Positions 60,100 to 64,000 of a DNA stretch of 64,000 nt are shown piece by piece. The DNA comes from Lottia gigantea (taxonomy: Eukaryota; Mollusca; Gastropoda; Lottiidae). The DNA lies in NCBI RefSeq assembly GCF_000327385.1, contig NW_008710086.1:1758862-1822861 (forward strand), given 5' to 3'. Numbering within the stretch: position 1 is the first letter of the stretch; each line of letters starts with the position of its first letter. The position numbers and the translations under genes were made by a program. The notes under the pieces were generated by a model, which searched no databases, was not told where the DNA came from, and saw only the letters and a program-made list of their open reading frames with translations.

Positions 60100-60672
60100 G
60101 ATGGCAATGTAAATTGTTGGAACGTTGTGTACAAAAAAAACTCAGGAGAAGAATACCATATAAACTGATAGTGACAATGTAAATTGTAGAAACGTTGTGT
60201 ACAATAAAACTCAGTAGTATTCCATATAAACTGATGATGGCAATGTAAATTGTAGAAACGTTGTGTACAATAAAACTCAGGAGTAGTATTCCATATAAAC
60301 TGATGATGACAATGTAAATTGTAGAAACGTTGTGTACAATAAAACTCAGTAGTATTCCATATAAACTGATGATGGCAATGTAAATTGTAGAAACGTTGTG
60401 TACAATAAAACTCAGGAGTAGTATTCCATATAAACTGATGGGGGAAATGTAAATTATTGAAACGTTGTGTACAATAAAACTCAGTAATATTCCATATAAA
60501 CTGATGATGACAATGTAAATTGTAGAAACGTTGTGTAAATAAAAAACAGGAAAATTATATTAAAAGTCGAACCGGGAATATAAAACCAAGAATATTATAC
60601 TATTATAAACTGATGATGACAATGTTAATTGTAGAAACGTTGTGTACAATAAAACTCGAGAGTAGTATACCA
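60100..60672 (+). repeat. About 60-bp tandem repeat with a hammerhead-like core (about 8 units)
   Basis: The unit is AAACTGATGATGACAATGTA, aattgtagaaacgttgtgta, caataaaactcag(gag), tagtattccatat. Two length variants (about 58 and 62 bp, without and with gag) alternate. The segment CTGATGA, a five-pair stem ACAAT/ATTGT closed by a GTAA loop, then GAAAC matches the conserved core layout of a hammerhead ribozyme. Stem I pairing is not evident. Each unit also holds AATAAA. Confidence 0.85.
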
Positions 60673-63289
60673 TTATAATTGTGCTCCGTTATTTTAAGAA
60701 ATTACAAATTTGTCTAAAGAAATGTTTTATTCGATACACTTGCGCCTATTTTTTCACTGACAATGAACAAGCGAGTAGATCAAATATTTATATCAAGTAT
60801 CAATTACTAACGGACTAAAAAATAAATAGATCAGAAGATCAATAAAAAATAATCAGAATTTTACACTTTACTAATTAATGATATAGTTTACTGAATCATA
60901 TTGTTATTTTAGTATTCACCCTTTTTAGAATCACCAGCTGATTGAGAAAGTTAGGGAAGAGATGGTAGTAGATGACAAGTTAACTAAAGTCAGTAGGGTT
61001 TTTATAGCACTTGTGTCATTTTCACTAAAACTGCCATTATGAAAAGGTTATGTAGTGTGCCCAACGGCGTGACATGAAGCTTATTAATTAATAAAGGACA
61101 TACATGTAATTGGGATGTCTGTATAAAGATTTTATGAAAAATTTGCTTAAAAAATCACCTCTGTAATTGAACATTTGCACTATGTGGCCCCCTTTTTCGG
61201 ACAAACAATCCGAAAACACATTTTCCATGACAAATGGTACCATTTAGAATTGTCAAGAGGAATTGCCCCCAGAAATTTGCCGTTTACTGGCATTAAATCG
61301 AGGTACATGGCAACTAAAAAATCCCGTTGCAGTGGACCCCAGTCATCTTGTTTAGCCACTGTGCATGAGCAATATATAAGCTGTAGAAAACCCACCGCAG
61401 GAAGTCGAGGGCCATCATTCATATTTTGCATGACATAGTCCAAATTGCAGGTAAGGATTCAGCAGGTCATTTGTACAAGAAGAGACCCATTTTGGATCCT
61501 TTGTGCTGAAAATCGTTGCAACATTAAGCATTGGTTCGATTAAAAAGATAATAATAGTAACTACATCGGCATTATACATTGTGAGAGCGGTTTTTAAAAG
61601 TCTGATCTTTCAAAGAGGTACAACGTCAAGCTGTTATTTGGAAAATATATGTCAAATATCTCTATTTTAATGAGATCAGAATATTATGGTCATGACTTTA
61701 AAATCGTATGAGTATGTAATCCTAAAATCAAAAGTTGTTTTGTTTTTTTCTGGGTCACCTGATATATCCGGGTTGACTGATTATTTGCTCCGGGAAAGAA
61801 ATCGACACCTAATACTAGATTTTGTCAAAAACAAAGAGAAGTAATTATGAGAGGTGAGAGACATCCTGGGTTGTCAGACAACACGCTGTTTAAAACATCA
61901 CAAGGTCGAAGAGATGTTGGCCTGACACGCGTAACCGAAAGCTGTGACCGTGGTATCAGAAATACGAACTTACAACATCCATAACGGATATCTCAATATT
62001 TTTGATTGACCAAATGATAAGAGTTCAGTTTCATCTGACTCTTTTCAGAATGATCTGTCTCCCAGACGACAACATGCATAGCAACGGACTAAACTACCCG
62101 TCTCAATACTACCAGAGCACTCTGTCTTACAAAAAGTAATCTACCATTTGCAAAAACGATTGTTCAGTGATATTATGTTAACTTTAGTTCTTGTGATGCC
62201 ACCGAAAACTTAATTGAAGTTTAATTGGTTATTTATCTTATCAAATCCTTGACTAGGTCCAGCAAAATACAGAACGCGGAAGGACCTCATTTCATTTCTG
62301 AACTTGATTAAGCTTTTTCAGTATGAAATTCAATAACCGCCAAGCTCTTACCTTGGTGACCCTTAGATTCTCTTGATATCATCGATAATGAATCATTAAA
62401 ATACTTTAGGGACTCTTTCCTTGTCTAGTTAATGTAGATCTACTTTATCATTTACTGAAGGGACTGGCTGCTTTGCCAAGTTAATGTACATTTACCATCA
62501 TTAGGTTATTTATACTTTAATGATTACAAGTTCATCAGGTTCACCTTTATAACATTAACACAAGCAGTGTGGCTACAGTTTTACCATCAGCTTGATAAAG
62601 ACAAGAGTACCATCGCCGAAACGTCGCATTGTTAAATACAGCAGTAAATATCCATTGTGTTGTGTTAAAACACACGTAATGTAAAAAGTTATGTGTGCAC
62701 AACGCTCAGTGATCGATCCACAATATTTTCTGAAAGAAAGTGTCCACTGATAAAGATAGTATTCAATGTAACTCAATGACTATTCGAAGCGAGAAGGGCT
62801 TTTTATTCAATATTTTTCATTGCTATTTCTTAATTCAGTGTTTCTTAATAAGTAGCTAATATAAATATTTGTCTTCGATATTTATAAACTATATCGAGAA
62901 TGCAATTGCTTAACTCCTTGGGTCACTCTGTATTTTCCAAATAACAAGAGACATATTATCCAATATTAGAGATAGAGCACAATAATGGAACTTCGTATAA
63001 CTCAGTGTAACGGAGAGTGCTCAGCTCGTGATATTAAGTACTTTCACGTACATACCTTTCAAGATTCCTGAATTAGAACATATCCTTCTTTAATCACATT
63101 CTATTATCATTTCGTGGTTTTATGTTTCCTGGAAACGGTAAATCAAACCATACAATGTTAGACGTGTCATAGAAATGTATAGATGTATAGGTCTATCAAT
63201 AAAGTTCTATTCAATGATTGAAATATCTATTCCAACAGTACAAAGATCATTGTCCGGGAACGATAATTAAACATTGATTTTTTGCAGAA
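60673..63289. other. Intergenic, with a satellite scrap and a MITE-like piece
   Basis: A short scrap of the 60-bp satellite (gtagatgacaagttaac) lies at 60967-60983. About 61185-61370 is related to 48392-48520. A ccgaaacgtcgc motif lies at about 62616. The two overlapping 87-codon frames at 61175-61443, one per strand, belong to the element and are not genes. Confidence 0.5.
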
Positions 63290-63668
63290 AAGTTTCCAGT
63301 GGCGAGGTGAAAAGGCTGTGGAAAGGTAAAAGGGGGAGGGGGGGAAGTCGTTGGAAAGGTAAAAAGGGGGCCTTCAATTGGCAGTAGCTATTAACCACTG
63401 AGGGAATGAAATTGCATGCAAAGTTTTTTGCTGAGTTGAACAGTCGTTGGAAAGGTAAAAGGGGGCCTTCAATTGGCAGTGACTATTTACCACTGAGGGA
63501 ATTAAACTGCCCGCAAAGTTCATTGCTGAGGCGAAAAGTTGTTGGAAAGGTAAAAGGGGGGCCTTCAATTGGTAGTGGCCATTTACCAATGAGGGAATCA
63601 AACTGCCTGCAAAGTTCATTGCTGAGGTGAAAAGGCTGTGGACAGGTAAAGTGGATCTTCAATTTTGG
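63290..63668 (+). repeat. 95-bp tandem repeat (about 3.5 units)
   Basis: CCTTCAATTGGCAGT recurs at 63371, 63466 and 63562, and in degraded form at 63657, giving a 95-96-bp period. The unit contains ggaaaggtaaaaggggg, ttaccactgagggaat and gcaaagttcattgctgag. Frames on both strands derive from it. Confidence 0.9.
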
Positions 63669-63835
63669 CAAGGTCCAATGTTTCTTTATAAATATCAAAG
63701 AATGGCAATTTTAGATTAAAATTTAATGATGATATTTAAAATCATAAAATCAAAGATGTGGTCAATTATGACAAACAAATATACAGTTTACATTCAACAT
63801 TGAAACATTTAAGCAATATTTGGCATTTCAAAAAT

Positions 63836-63947
63836 TTAAAGGAATTGTAAAAAGGTTTTCTAAAAAAAATTGTACAAACTGATGGTATCAGTGCCCCCGA
63901 AACACATGCCAGTAAAACTTTAGCAAATCTCTTTACAATCCCTTTTA
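63836..63947 (+). mobile_element. MITE family 2, short copy
   Basis: The left end TTAAAGGAATTGTAAAAAGG, tttctaaaa and the right end TCTTTACAATCCCTTTTA are inverted repeats 112 bp apart. The interior gatggtatcagtgcccccga, aacacatgc matches the family core. Confidence 0.7.
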
Positions 63948-64000
63948 TATTATATCATATAGTTTTCTAGAAAATACACCATTCAATCCCCCAGAATCAC

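Noticed and set aside
61175-61443. Overlapping 87-codon frames on both strands
   Set aside because: They lie in a MITE-like element related to 48392-48520; complementary frames of equal length are typical of chance in a repeat.

Overview
The window looks like nuclear DNA of an invertebrate, most likely a mollusc or close lophotrochozoan. Genes are sparse and split by GT-AG introns, the DNA is AT-rich, and most of it is introns, intergenic DNA, minisatellite arrays and small transposon remnants. The gene content fits: a globin with a dual acylation motif, a secreted low-complexity Gln/His/Pro-rich protein of the kind common in molluscan secretomes, and a divergent ionotropic glutamate receptor. 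The taxon is inferred; no species marker is present.

Three genes could be assembled with splice phases that agree at every junction. (1) A globin on the + strand with exons 11996-12231, 29054-29279 and 32616-32747, 197 aa. Its introns sit at the classic globin positions B12.2 and G7.0, and it starts Met-Gly-Cys like membrane-bound globin X. (2) A secreted Q/H/P-rich protein on the + strand, exons 16822-16875 and 18913-20949, 696 aa, lying wholly inside globin intron 1. (3) A 13-coding-exon ionotropic glutamate receptor (IR/iGluR family) on the - strand, 46844 down to 37681, 827 aa. It has a probable TATA promoter and non-coding first exon near 49205-49129.

Layout: 1-11995 is intergenic with a tRNA-derived SINE, a 60-bp minisatellite, a foldback MITE carrying a younger insertion, and a 74-bp array. 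11996-32747 is the globin locus with the nested gene, a 21-bp array, a second 60-bp array and a near-identical 164-bp inverted repeat pair. 32748-37680 is intergenic with MITE-like pieces. 37681-49205 is the receptor gene, with a 42-bp array in its last intron and a 51-bp array in its 5' UTR intron. 49206-64000 is intergenic: a mucin-like Thr/Ser repeat (52.5-53.5 kb), the largest and most uniform 60-bp array (54.0-55.8 kb), a second MITE family with TTAA at its ends, an array whose units carry a hammerhead-ribozyme-like core (60.1-60.7 kb), and a 95-bp array.

The most unusual points are the same-strand nested gene in the globin intron, the evidence that the 60-bp minisatellite rides on the 3' tail of a retroposon-like element (280-bp insertion with 11-bp direct repeats), and the hammerhead-like repeat. 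No virus-like element, CRISPR array or intact transposase was recognised. A 66-base assembly gap lies at 16624-16689.
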